A DNA stretch of 45,660 nt from a virus, in the IMG/VR virus record IMGVR_UViG_3300035688_000013, positions 1 to 45,660 of that record. One strand, given 5' to 3'. Below, piece after piece: positions 30,901-38,755 of this stretch. The first letter of the stretch is position 1. Each line of letters begins with the position of its first letter. The notes under the pieces were generated by a model. That model did no database searches, was not told the DNA's origin, and saw only the letters and a program-made list of their open reading frames with translations. Both the position numbers and the translations under genes were made by a program.

Positions 30901-31124
30901 CGGTAACCTTCACCGTTTCAATGAGCGGATGGCAAAGTGGCGTCACCTACACTTGTCGAGGACATGCCAAAGACGTGTTCATCAGTGGAGGAACCGTCAC
31001 CGATGTGAAAGTCAATGGCATAACCGTGTTCACATGCACCGACGTTTGGGTTCATCTCGAACCAACATGGACAATCTGCATCACATGGACGAGTGCGCCT
31101 AGCATCAAAGTTTTCGGGGAATAG
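27906..31124 (+). CDS. Secreted GHL10-like glycosidase with Ig-like domains, 1072 aa
   Basis: GTG start. Signal peptide at about 5-32; beta-sandwich (about 35-225, LamG-like ends GLWTGGTS... and WYFDTCKVSN); two Ig-like repeats (about 234-336 and 337-440), each with GxFGTNNTG and YWTD; a barrel domain at about 447-810 with LDYVRYP (near 590), WDDFAEWRSDEV and LNPMIYT (near 711), as in GHL10/DUF187 glycoside hydrolases; then beta domains to the end. Very many sequons. With a signal peptide it should act outside the cell, attacking surface polysaccharide for exit or entry. Confidence 0.8.
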   Translation: MKTNKLSAVLLVVLIFATSLWINWQITIVNATTIFEDDFELGNGLWTGGTSVTGSSTIAASNLKPYTNTNSCKVTVIGSYHAYNWYQLASSETTLHVRTYMQYNTTSPSNAFAFACIADQVEVVYNFGTTKWGIMYRNDVFADVTSYEAGTSAFAINTWVWYEVDGIKNNPTSSINLTINGVEKLSLTGLNVSSTNWDQIGAGVDTCNDWGHTTTWYFDTCKVSNSAHVGAYAADSDAPTYSDISNSTDDAGALITFACYWTDTLDLYQGIFGTNNTGIWVNDTAYLFNSNPSWYNVTKNLNETVGNEVQYEWWASDSAGNWNNTGIQTVVVATAPADTTAPTVSQVSASSTVASSTCTFTSYWTDDFTLDYGIFGTNNTGPWINMTAVSFNSTTPSWYSETKTLNETEDNIVQYCIWANDTSGNWANTTILSITITSNAVLNASAGMLSETRAVYLYSTDTYTYNATLLMLTLASYGFNEVYFDTSPCFYTGYSFHHFSDLITAAEAYGIRVGVLFQFYGFDEAYTAASEVAYPQYGFGGHDDTWKMAYANGTAVNWCNFASTTFQARVKLVIQTLVTNFTGISDICLDYVRYPTQDCGFSATIQEQISYDTYSQADFATWLSAHGKTQGTWPNDFVHGASRWDDFAEWRSDEVSEMVHNVRDWALAKRTNITIGAATWSMYGGITADTWKDYMGQDPATWIHEGYIDTLNPMIYTSDTTTFATKLGNEPTYHTGNTNGAVPLIPWITVGGPGGDVTSPLSNYTWSTEINKIREAGGNGFIVWRYRGPGWGDTSFTDNEPYMQLVTSGTVKGAFTVFTSTQPTANNSIISWTTSVTTTGKVEYNTTTLFSDTEHEGTYCTYIDIHYIQGTNATDSNVATTHAVTLPIEPPFYFRTMSNDAYISLSSSMFYVSSSSGVVVIITYPLNTTYTASTIPVDFDASGGVIDDKSWNCKNQSSWIYPSNQTYTSPTSMTGITIDGTYVFYAFATNQEGNSTSETVTFTVSMSGWQSGVTYTCRGHAKDVFISGGTVTDVKVNGITVFTCTDVWVHLEPTWTICITWTSAPSIKVFGE

Positions 31125-31201
31125 TGTTTCTATCCTTATCCATATCCATCGCAGGAGCCAGCATCACAAACATCATGTTAATCTAATGGGAGGTGAAAAG
31201 A

Positions 31202-31612
31202 ACGAAAAACGGAACAATCGCAATAATCCTAGCCAGTTTGCTATTAATTGGAATCGTAGCCGCAAGCATAATCAGCAACCTCAACTACCCACAAACAGCA
31301 ACAATAGCAGAAGCAGAAGCTTTAGTATTGCTTAACGGTTCAGAATGGGCAAACAACACGAAAATCGAATGGGGCATCATCATACCAAGCGTCGAAAAAA
31401 CTTTTGACTTTGACATCCAAAACATTGGACAAGTACCCTTCACAGCGGTCATGGTGATTTCAAACTTGCCCGAAGGATGGACAGAAACGTACAGTGGCAA
31501 CAATACCCTAATCATTGTAGGCGAAACGTTGGAAGGCACTCTGAGTTTGACCGCTTCAAAAGGCTCAACTGGCACGCACGCATGGGACAGTTGCATAAAC
31601 CTAGATGGATAG
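31202..31612 (+). CDS. Membrane-anchored sequon-rich protein, likely ACG start, 136 aa
   Basis: GGGAGGTG (31188-31195) is too close to the in-frame GTG at 31193 to serve it, but is 6 bases from the in-frame ACG at 31202 (KNGTIAIILASLLLIG). Signal anchor about 3-25, then NYPQTATIAEAE, as in the protein at 27405-27893. The exterior is a beta-sandwich (VEKTFDFDIQNIGQVPFTAV) of the kind seen in archaeal surface proteins. Confidence 0.7.
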   Translation, partial: TKNGTIAIILASLLLIGIVAASIISNLNYPQTATIAEAEALVLLNGSEWANNTKIEWGIIIPSVEKTFDFDIQNIGQVPFTAVMVISNLPEGWTETYSGNNTLIIVGETLEGTLSLTASKGSTGTHAWDSCINLDG

Positions 31613-31696
31613 CAGTGAAGGCAATGGTTTTTCTTTCATTCCTCCTTTCAATTTATAGAAGCATAATTATAGAATAATCTTCTAGAGGCTGTTAAA

Positions 31697-31984
31697 GTGA
31701 CTGAACAACAACTGGAACGAAACAAGCGATTGCTGACACTCAAAGGCGTACCAGCCGAAGAGGAACCATCTAAAGTTGAGGTTGACTCGCAACAGATTCT
31801 GGAACAGTACAAAAAGAAAAAAGATTCTCAACAGAACCCAGAAAAGTTTGACGCTTTAGACTTGAAATGGAATCCAGACTCAACATTAAACCGCATGACC
31901 GCATACAGAAACGGCGGCGTGCTTTACACTTTGGATTTCGTGTGGGACGCTATGGGACAACTTGTTGCGATAAAGAGAACTTGA
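31697..31984 (+). CDS. Virion-region protein with MTEQ N-terminus, 95 aa
   Basis: GTG start behind AGAGGCTGTTAAA. Begins MTEQQLERNKRLLTLKGVPA, the shared N-terminal peptide; the middle is charged and helical and the end beta-like (GGVLYTLDFVWDAMG). Likely virion-associated by this shared peptide. Confidence 0.65.
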   Translation: MTEQQLERNKRLLTLKGVPAEEEPSKVEVDSQQILEQYKKKKDSQQNPEKFDALDLKWNPDSTLNRMTAYRNGGVLYTLDFVWDAMGQLVAIKRT

Positions 31985-32063
31985 ACAGCGAAAAATCAAG
32001 GGAATAAGTGAACAAAACATGTTATTTAACAAACTTGAAAAAGAAGGATTAGGAGACTAAAAC

Positions 32064-32363
32064 GTGCCTTCAGCAATCATACGGCGCATTGAACAGTCAA
32101 GCAACGAAGCCATCCACGTTTGCGTTGAATACCCCGACTTAAACGTTCTCGGCGACGTTCCATCATCATTGACAGATACAACCGCAAAGGTTCAGAGCAA
32201 AATCTCAGTTTCGCCTGCACTTGTCGAACAGTGGTTAACTGAAAACAAAGACGGCAAAATCAATGATTACCTACTCAGCAAGATTCAAGCGGACTACCTT
32301 GCAAAGCAGGGTCTCCTCAAATTCATGGAAACCGTAACGAAAGGACAAACCATAACATGGTAG
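32064..32363 (+). CDS. Hypothetical protein, 99 aa
   Basis: GTG start with TTAGGAGACTAA upstream. Small alpha/beta protein (IRRIEQSSNEAIHVCVEYPD, helical C-terminus). Sits before the Thr/Val-rich fibre-like protein; unknown role. Confidence 0.6.
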   Translation: MPSAIIRRIEQSSNEAIHVCVEYPDLNVLGDVPSSLTDTTAKVQSKISVSPALVEQWLTENKDGKINDYLLSKIQADYLAKQGLLKFMETVTKGQTITW

Positions 32364-32370
32364 ATTCTTT

Positions 32371-33126
32371 ATGGCAGACGACTATGTAGAAGTAACTGAA
32401 GGCGCAGGCAAGAAACTCCGAACCTCAACCAAAGTCGTAGGCGCCAACACCGTACACCAAGAATGGATAATTCCCGTAGACAGTTCCGGAACCGAAATTC
32501 TCCCCGCAACCGAAGCCACTCAAGCCACGGTTCACGGTCACGTTGACAGTATAGACGGCAAAATAACCGAATGCGACACAGGTGCCGTTGTAGTAGCCAG
32601 TGGTGACGTCACTAGCAACGCCCAAAACATCGCCACCCAAACCACCCTAGCAGCAATCAACACGAAATTGGTCACTGGCACAGACATCGGTGACGTAACC
32701 ATCAACAACGCCGCAGGTGCCGCTGCAGTCAACATTCAAGACGGCGGAAACGTAGTCACCGTGGACGGAACCGTAACCGCTATACCTCCCGCCGTCACCG
32801 CACATGACGCACGAATTGACACTGCTACCGCCACAACAAACGTAGAAGTAGTAGCGGCAGCGGGTACTATCATATATGTTGTTGGGTACCAACTTCAAGC
32901 CAAAGGCGACGTTGAAGTCGTCCTTAGAAGCGCCAGCACCGACATAAGCCCCGAGTGGGATTTGAACGCGAGAGAAGGCGCCATTTGCGCCCATATCGCG
33001 CAATGGAATACTACCAAAACGGATCGCTATTTCAAGACGGTAACTAATGAGGCGCTCAACATTTACCTTGACGCAGCGGTAAGGGTAACTGGTAACGTGC
33101 AATATGTGTTAGGCACTGGCGCGTAG
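32371..33126 (+). CDS. Fibre-like beta-rich protein, 251 aa
   Basis: Ala/Thr/Val/Gly-rich throughout with repetitive GDVT-INNAAGAAAVNIQDGGN-VVTVDG segments at about 85-150, typical of beta-fibre shafts, then a globular C-terminus with a Trp (EWDLNAREGAI). Probably a tail or head fibre. Confidence 0.65.
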   Translation: MADDYVEVTEGAGKKLRTSTKVVGANTVHQEWIIPVDSSGTEILPATEATQATVHGHVDSIDGKITECDTGAVVVASGDVTSNAQNIATQTTLAAINTKLVTGTDIGDVTINNAAGAAAVNIQDGGNVVTVDGTVTAIPPAVTAHDARIDTATATTNVEVVAAAGTIIYVVGYQLQAKGDVEVVLRSASTDISPEWDLNAREGAICAHIAQWNTTKTDRYFKTVTNEALNIYLDAAVRVTGNVQYVLGTGA

Positions 33127-33136
33127 GCGAACAATC

Positions 33137-34003
33137 ATGGTTAAGGTTTGCCAGTCATGCGTAGACAAACTTGCAAAGCGGCTCCTAGAGAACCATCCAG
33201 ACCTCTCAGAGAAAGAAGCGGCAAAGCGAGCCGAGCAAGGCTTCAAGCGGATGGCAAAAAGGCAGAAGCGAGAAAAAAAGCAGAACGCTTGGGTTCCTCT
33301 CTGGACAAGATACTATCATGTGCAAAAGGGAATCCCGAAACGAAAAGCCTACCATATGGCAATCCGAATCGTCAGTCGCCTCAACGCGAGTATAACGTCT
33401 AAGAAAGACGAATTGAAGGCAATGGGCTATTTTGACCCCGTAGTGAACTCCGTTTACATACCTGTCAAGATTCTCGATAGGGGCGACATCCCACTCTTCT
33501 ACGGCACTCACAAAGAAACTCGATTCTGGGTTTTCAGAGAAAAACTGTTCCGCTGGGTTTTCCACGGAAACTTGAAAGCGATCATTTACTGGAGTTTTAA
33601 ACTCCGAAAACTCACGTTCATTGGCAATTCGTACAATCCTGACTATACGCAAGCCTGCACGCAATCAACTTGTGCGGAATCTAATTCCTGCTCAAATGTG
33701 GGAGACGCTTGCATAACCGCCGCAAATTGTGACTTTGGTGGGTGCAGTTTTACCGCTGGTTGTGGTTGCCCAGCCCCCTTATCCAACAGTACTTTAACCA
33801 CTAATTGCAGTTCAACCTGCGCTAGCACAGGCGGCGCCTGCGGAACCTGTGTGACCAAAAAATGTACCGCAGACACTTGTACCGTGACAAACTGCACCGT
33901 GGGAACCTGCGGGTACACTTGCGATGTAGGATTCACGTGGAACGGCGTAGCCTGCGTGGCATCAACGAAACTGCAAAGAAACAAAGTAGGCGTGGGACTC
34001 TAA
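33137..34003 (+). CDS. Protein with a cysteine-rich C-terminal domain, 288 aa
   Basis: N-terminal half is basic and helical (CQSCVDKLAKRL at the start, KRQKREKKQ near 45), then a beta region with aromatic residues. From about residue 172 to 275 there are some 26 cysteines in Thr/Ser/Asn-rich sequence (CAESNSCSNVGDAC, CGCPAPL, CDVGFTWNGVACV), like disulfide-knotted extracellular domains. No signal peptide is visible, which is odd for such a domain. A host-binding or sheath role is possible. Confidence 0.65.
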   Translation: MVKVCQSCVDKLAKRLLENHPDLSEKEAAKRAEQGFKRMAKRQKREKKQNAWVPLWTRYYHVQKGIPKRKAYHMAIRIVSRLNASITSKKDELKAMGYFDPVVNSVYIPVKILDRGDIPLFYGTHKETRFWVFREKLFRWVFHGNLKAIIYWSFKLRKLTFIGNSYNPDYTQACTQSTCAESNSCSNVGDACITAANCDFGGCSFTAGCGCPAPLSNSTLTTNCSSTCASTGGACGTCVTKKCTADTCTVTNCTVGTCGYTCDVGFTWNGVACVASTKLQRNKVGVGL

Positions 34004-34004
34004 C

Positions 34005-34181
34005 ATGCCCACGTTAGCCGTAATCGCCACAAACATTTCCACTGGCATAGTACCACCAGTTACAATACCAGTCGGTGGCGGACTCATACCTCACGTTCCC
34101 ACATGCCTCATACTCACATTAGACGGACATCTTCTGCTTAAAATCAACAAGAACAAACCAGAATACATCATGGTAGACTGA
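34005..34181 (+). CDS. Hypothetical beta-rich protein, 58 aa
   Basis: ATG two bases after the previous stop. Hydrophobic Val/Ile/Pro/Thr-rich (GIVPPVTIPVGGGLIPHV) then DGHLLLKINKNKPEY, a small beta domain. Unknown. Confidence 0.55.
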   Translation: MPTLAVIATNISTGIVPPVTIPVGGGLIPHVPTCLILTLDGHLLLKINKNKPEYIMVD

Positions 34182-34198
34182 AAAGGAGAAAAAGAAAC

Positions 34199-34609
34199 AT
34201 GACGTCAGTTCTTTTAGTGGCGCAGCGCATTCTAGACGAAAACAACTACACAGTCGCCGACATCAGCCTGTTAAACTGCGAATATCTTATTCAGAACGCG
34301 ACGTTCTGGATTAACGGGCAAGCAGACACCAGCATAAGCTTCACGCCTGCGGCGGGCGCGGCAACCCTTACGGCAACCGAACTTGAGGTTAGCACGGTGA
34401 AGCTTCTTGGCACGTTGATGGTGAGAGCCTTTCTTGACCGAGGCCCAAACGCTTCAGTGCAGAACGTCACTGTTTCCGCGCTCATAAGTGATCCGCAGTA
34501 CGCGCTTTATACGAGTATGCTTAACAAGAACATTGAAAAGTTGCGGGGTCATGCGGGCATAGCATTTTCGGTTGGACAGGACGACGAGGATCTTGAGGTC
34601 ACTACTTAG
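34199..34609 (+). CDS. Possible neck or connector protein, 136 aa
   Basis: Begins MTSVLLVAQRILDEN, then helical and strand segments, and an acidic tail (GQDDEDLEVTT). Length and helical start fit head-tail connector proteins, but the match is by position only. Confidence 0.6.
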   Translation: MTSVLLVAQRILDENNYTVADISLLNCEYLIQNATFWINGQADTSISFTPAAGAATLTATELEVSTVKLLGTLMVRAFLDRGPNASVQNVTVSALISDPQYALYTSMLNKNIEKLRGHAGIAFSVGQDDEDLEVTT

Positions 34610-34624
34610 GAGTTTCAAGAGAAC

Positions 34625-36118
34625 ATGAAAATCGTAGCAGGCGGAAAAGATACTGTAGGCGACATGCACAGAGTAGTGCAGAGCATTCCAGCGTCATATA
34701 CGATTTGGCTAGATGGGGCAACCTACAGAGCAGAAAGCAACATTGACGGCGGAACAGACTATTCAGGAACAAATCCGACAACTGTAGTTCAACAAGCCAT
34801 AAACATAGGCGGCGACGTGGCGTTTAGAGGAACAATAACGTTTCCGTCGGTTTTAACCCTACACAACAATCTTATTCTTTCAGGCGAAGGCATAGGCGCA
34901 ACAACTCTTAAATTGGCTAACTCGGCAAACTGCATTCTCATCGACGAACCTACAGCTCGAAGCAACATAACATTCCGCAATTTGACTTTTGACTTTAACG
35001 GTCTAAACCAAACTGACGGCGCAAACAGAGAAGACCGCTGTGGAATACGATTACATGACATGACAAACTTGCGGTTCGAGAATGTGCAACTCAAAAACAC
35101 GCGGTCAGGCGCAGCCACTATCCTTAGACGTTGCCAACCAGTCTTCCTTAATAGTTGCCACTATTTAGATAACGAAGCTGCGGGCAGCATCCATATTTGC
35201 GATCACAGTTACATGGAAGAATGCGTCAACGTCAACATTGCAAACGGAGTTTACGACGATTGCACCGACGTAGGTACAGCATTCGACAATTGTCAAGGTG
35301 TAAGCATTGCTGCCACGCACTATAAAGACTGCTATTGCGGCGGCTTCACATGGTGGAACAGAGATGACGATATGATTTATCCGCATGGCTTAACAGTCGA
35401 AGGTAGTTACATTGACGCGCTAAACGCTGAAAAATGCTTCTACACTGGACACGCCGGGACAGAAACGCTTAGACCTGAAGATGTAGACATTATTGGTTGC
35501 CACATGAAAGGTGGCACAGTAATGACTGGTGACTTCAGCGATTTGGTGAAAGGCAAAATTATTGGGGGCAGCATGAAAAGTGGCACCAGTTTAGCCTTAA
35601 ACGTACACAACGTGGATGGTCTGGTATTAGATGGCGTGGAAATTAGCGATGTGACAACGGGTATAGATTTTTCTGCGGCAACAATCCAATTTGTTCGTAT
35701 TAATCGTTGCAATTTCCGTACGGTAACAACGATTCTTGACCATATTAGTAACGTTTCAAACATGACCCTTGACGGAACAGCAAGGACAGTTGATACTGTA
35801 GATCTTTCTGTCGGATCAGCTGTTACGCATACAGTTTTTCACACGGAAGAACCATGCTTTTTAGCCAGAGCTACACTACTCTATACCGAAGCCTCGAGCG
35901 CTGACGCTGGCATAACCCTAGAGATTGGCAAAGAGTCAGATTCTGACTACTACTACACTGGAACAACAGAAACAAACAAAGCCTTATGGTACAGCAAAAA
36001 CTTGACCTTACTAAAGAACGACATAACAGCAGGAGACACCGTCACCCTCTATAACCCAGGGGGCAAAACGGGAACGGGAAATGTCATGCTTATCCTAGAC
36101 TATTTGACAGGTGCGTAA
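34625..36118 (+). CDS. Right-handed beta-helix protein (tailspike-like), 497 aa
   Basis: Residues about 85-385 consist of repeating short strands typical of pectate-lyase-like beta-helices (LILSGEGIGATTLKLA, ITFRNLTFDFNG, VTIEGSYID-like turns, MTLDGTA). The C-terminal 110 residues are a beta-sandwich head (HTEEPCFLARATLLY). Phage homologues bind or cleave surface polysaccharide. No signal peptide, so it should be carried on the virion. No active-site set was recognised. Confidence 0.7.
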   Translation: MKIVAGGKDTVGDMHRVVQSIPASYTIWLDGATYRAESNIDGGTDYSGTNPTTVVQQAINIGGDVAFRGTITFPSVLTLHNNLILSGEGIGATTLKLANSANCILIDEPTARSNITFRNLTFDFNGLNQTDGANREDRCGIRLHDMTNLRFENVQLKNTRSGAATILRRCQPVFLNSCHYLDNEAAGSIHICDHSYMEECVNVNIANGVYDDCTDVGTAFDNCQGVSIAATHYKDCYCGGFTWWNRDDDMIYPHGLTVEGSYIDALNAEKCFYTGHAGTETLRPEDVDIIGCHMKGGTVMTGDFSDLVKGKIIGGSMKSGTSLALNVHNVDGLVLDGVEISDVTTGIDFSAATIQFVRINRCNFRTVTTILDHISNVSNMTLDGTARTVDTVDLSVGSAVTHTVFHTEEPCFLARATLLYTEASSADAGITLEIGKESDSDYYYTGTTETNKALWYSKNLTLLKNDITAGDTVTLYNPGGKTGTGNVMLILDYLTGA

Positions 36119-36124
36119 TCGAAC

Positions 36125-36274
36125 ATGGATAAGGCTATTTGGAGCGTTCCGCGTTGGGGTTACTTCCGCTGGGGCGTCATCAACACGCTTTTTGACAATG
36201 CTATTCCGCAACTTGAAAAGGTTAAAGTCAACACCTTACTTGCCAAGGCGATTGCCCAACTTGAAAAACTATGA
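36125..36274 (+). CDS. Hypothetical helical protein, 49 aa
   Basis: ATG behind no clear ribosome site. Trp/Arg-rich start (WSVPRWGYFRWG) followed by an amphipathic helix pair. Interacts perhaps with membrane or neck; unknown. Confidence 0.55.
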   Translation: MDKAIWSVPRWGYFRWGVINTLFDNAIPQLEKVKVNTLLAKAIAQLEKL

Positions 36275-36317
36275 GTTTGATAGCTAACAGTATTATTGAT
36301 TAAACCTTCAAATCCTG

Positions 36318-37115
36318 ATGACTTCTTTTCTTGTGACCCGTCGTGCCCTGAGCCTCGGCGCTCAAGATGCAATCACCGGATGGTATGCCAAAACCTATAC
36401 TGAAACCGCTAGTTACGACAAAATGGTTATCGTGCCAAAAGGGTTCAACCTATCAGCGTTTGGAATTGGAGGCTACGCGAAGTATGCGATTACTGGGTAT
36501 ATTTGCGCACCACTATCTGAGGGCGACGAAATCATTTCCAACACCAAATACTACGAGGTTATCGCTGTTGAAGACGTAGATTTGGGTGACAGTCACATGT
36601 GGTACATGTGCGAACTGCATGAACTTCAGATGCATTGGGACGAACCAGCTTACGGGACAAGCGCAACCGTTTACGATCCTAGAAGACAAATCAAAATCAT
36701 GCTGGATGCTTACCTTGGCGCCGAAACCTTGCATAAGAACGACGGTACAGACTGTTCTTACATCACCTGCTGGGACGGCGCCCCATACCCTTTAAAGAGG
36801 GTTTTTGATACGAAAGCCGTTGACTTAATCTTTTCCGTCAGTAGAGGAACAAGCAAACCCGAAATTGCCGCTGACAAAACCCCGTATGGATATGTGGAGA
36901 AAGTGCCCGTATTCATTTCAACAGTGAACAAGACGGGTATTTCAGGCGAGAACCTGTGGTGGCAGGGCGAACGGGCGTTCAGGCATATCATGGAATTGTA
37001 CCCGATAGGCTCGGTGAGAACAATTGAAACCATTAATCCGAAGCCCGTGGATCTTGGTTCTCTTAAACTGTTTCAAGGTGAATGTGTGGTTAATTATGTG
37101 AGGGGACTAACATGA
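36318..37115 (+). CDS. Possible neck/tail protein, 265 aa
   Basis: Alpha/beta protein beginning MTSFLVTRRALSLGAQDAI and with a central GxISxNTKYYEV-type segment and a YDPRRQIKIML segment. Precedes the tail proteins, consistent with a head-tail joining or tail terminator role. No family named. Confidence 0.6.
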   Translation: MTSFLVTRRALSLGAQDAITGWYAKTYTETASYDKMVIVPKGFNLSAFGIGGYAKYAITGYICAPLSEGDEIISNTKYYEVIAVEDVDLGDSHMWYMCELHELQMHWDEPAYGTSATVYDPRRQIKIMLDAYLGAETLHKNDGTDCSYITCWDGAPYPLKRVFDTKAVDLIFSVSRGTSKPEIAADKTPYGYVEKVPVFISTVNKTGISGENLWWQGERAFRHIMELYPIGSVRTIETINPKPVDLGSLKLFQGECVVNYVRGLT

Positions 37116-37228
37116 TTGACCCTTTGATTGCCATGCACCTCTCCGCCATAATCGTCTTGCTTAAACTGTACGTTCACCTAGAACCGTTGGACAAACTTGA
37201 ACCGTTGGAGGAGTTGGAACCGCTGTGA
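37112..37228 (+). CDS. Micro-protein with LEPL repeats, 38 aa
   Basis: ATGA overlap with the previous gene. Hydrophobic start (AMHLSAIIVLLKLY) and three near-repeats LEPL(D/E)(K/E). Membrane-associated helix likely; stop overlaps the next GTG. Confidence 0.55.
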   Translation: MIDPLIAMHLSAIIVLLKLYVHLEPLDKLEPLEELEPL

Positions 37229-38127
37229 CCGCACCAACAATCACATACCAACATGGATGGTTACACGATGGCGATGCCACAACAAACTGGTACCACGAAG
37301 ACGGCGCACCAGACCTTACAAGCGGCGCAATAGCAATCTCAAACGGCGACTACTTGGACATTTCATGCACCAACGTAGACCATGATGGCGACTTTTGTTA
37401 TTGGACCTACCTTGACGAAACACCTGCCCCAGACATTGGCATTTCAACCACAACTTACCCGAAACTTTTGATTCGTTACAAAACAGATGTAGCGTCTGCA
37501 GGACTTGGTTTAGCCGTAAAAGCAGTCTACCATGATGGACCTGATACTGCAGAGTGGGTTTTAGGTACTGACACCGCCCCAGTTTATAGTACACTTTGGA
37601 AAGTAGAAACCGCTACCTTAGCTACAGACCATGGAGCCTTAGATCACATTCGACTTTACGGTGCCCTCAAAGGGGGTACGGCTGCGGGTCACATTTACGT
37701 CGATTTCATCTTAGTCTGCCAAGGAATCTGGCCATTCCCGTATGTTTCTGGCGGCGTCGAACTTGAAGGGGCAAACGTTTACGTGGACACGCCGATCCCA
37801 GGCAAAGTCGGACTTGACACTCAATACATAGGCGGCGACGTTTCACCTATACACATCTACGGAGACATTGACGTTGCTACTGGTTGGCATATTTCACCTA
37901 ACACCATAGACCTTGATATACTCTACCGAATACTTCACTATTCATTTCAAGAACCGTGGCAATGGTTCACAAGCAATGTAGGTAACCTCAAAGTCGTCGT
38001 GGACAGAATAAACATCAACCAAGTATCCTCAAATGAAGCTATCTTAGGTTATCATCTCTTGATGCACGAGTACAGATTGGGAAGCGCCAGCGCTGAGCAA
38101 TCTTATGAGCGGTTCGGGCTGATTTAG
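37225..38127 (+). CDS. Probable tail protein, 300 aa
   Basis: GTG start in an overlap. Strand-rich N-terminal domain of about 165 residues (jelly-roll, ends GHIYVDFILVCQ), then a middle GVELEGANVYVD and a C-terminal helical part (LDILYRILHYSFQEPWQW). Fits a virion tail component ahead of the hub-like protein. Confidence 0.6.
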   Translation: MTAPTITYQHGWLHDGDATTNWYHEDGAPDLTSGAIAISNGDYLDISCTNVDHDGDFCYWTYLDETPAPDIGISTTTYPKLLIRYKTDVASAGLGLAVKAVYHDGPDTAEWVLGTDTAPVYSTLWKVETATLATDHGALDHIRLYGALKGGTAAGHIYVDFILVCQGIWPFPYVSGGVELEGANVYVDTPIPGKVGLDTQYIGGDVSPIHIYGDIDVATGWHISPNTIDLDILYRILHYSFQEPWQWFTSNVGNLKVVVDRININQVSSNEAILGYHLLMHEYRLGSASAEQSYERFGLI

Positions 38128-38754
38128 TTGCTTAGTCTCAACACATCCTCACTTATGGAGGATGGCGCAGTAACTTTTGAGTTAACGTGGTCAGCGTTCA
38201 GCGATGCCTGCGAAAAGTGCCGTTTTCTTGAGGGAACCAAATGGACACTAAACGACATTACGGGTTCGTTAACCCATCCGGAATTTGGCGACGTGTACGA
38301 TCTTGATGCCGACATAAGTTTGACACATCCGAACTGTCGGTGCTGGCTTCAAGTTGATGTTAATATTGACCTTGAAAAGTCATTGTTAATCGCCTCTCTT
38401 AAAAACACAATTTATGATTGGAGTCATCACATGCCGAGTAACCTTGCAGAAGCGAAAGAACAAGTACGCGAATTAGACAGTCAGATTCAACTTACTTACA
38501 CGCAGTTCCGCATGTTCGAGCGCATCCTAATTCGCACCTTGCACCTAGCACGCAGAGCTGGGCTTTCAGAAGACATGACGCGGGGAATAGAAGTTATGAC
38601 TCGCGCCATCTGGGTAGCACGAATGCTCACAATAAGCCTTCACGCCCTAATGATTGCCGAGGGTCCACTAGGATGGGCAAACGCTCTCTTAGGCATCACC
38701 ACGGCGGGAGTTATGTGGGGCGACACCATGTACGACGCGCAGAGAGGTTCCTAA
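38128..38754 (+). CDS. MuF-C-like zinc motif with hydrophobic C-terminus, 208 aa
   Basis: TTG start. Residues about 20-80 carry ACEKC ... HPNCRC, the same signature as 20534-20812. After residue 100 it is helical, with a coiled coil (EQVRELDSQIQLTYTQFRMF) and hydrophobic stretches about 165-200. The combination of a MuF-type end with a membrane-like domain is unusual. It may link DNA ejection to the membrane. Confidence 0.6.
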   Translation: MLSLNTSSLMEDGAVTFELTWSAFSDACEKCRFLEGTKWTLNDITGSLTHPEFGDVYDLDADISLTHPNCRCWLQVDVNIDLEKSLLIASLKNTIYDWSHHMPSNLAEAKEQVRELDSQIQLTYTQFRMFERILIRTLHLARRAGLSEDMTRGIEVMTRAIWVARMLTISLHALMIAEGPLGWANALLGITTAGVMWGDTMYDAQRGS

Positions 38755-38755
38755 A

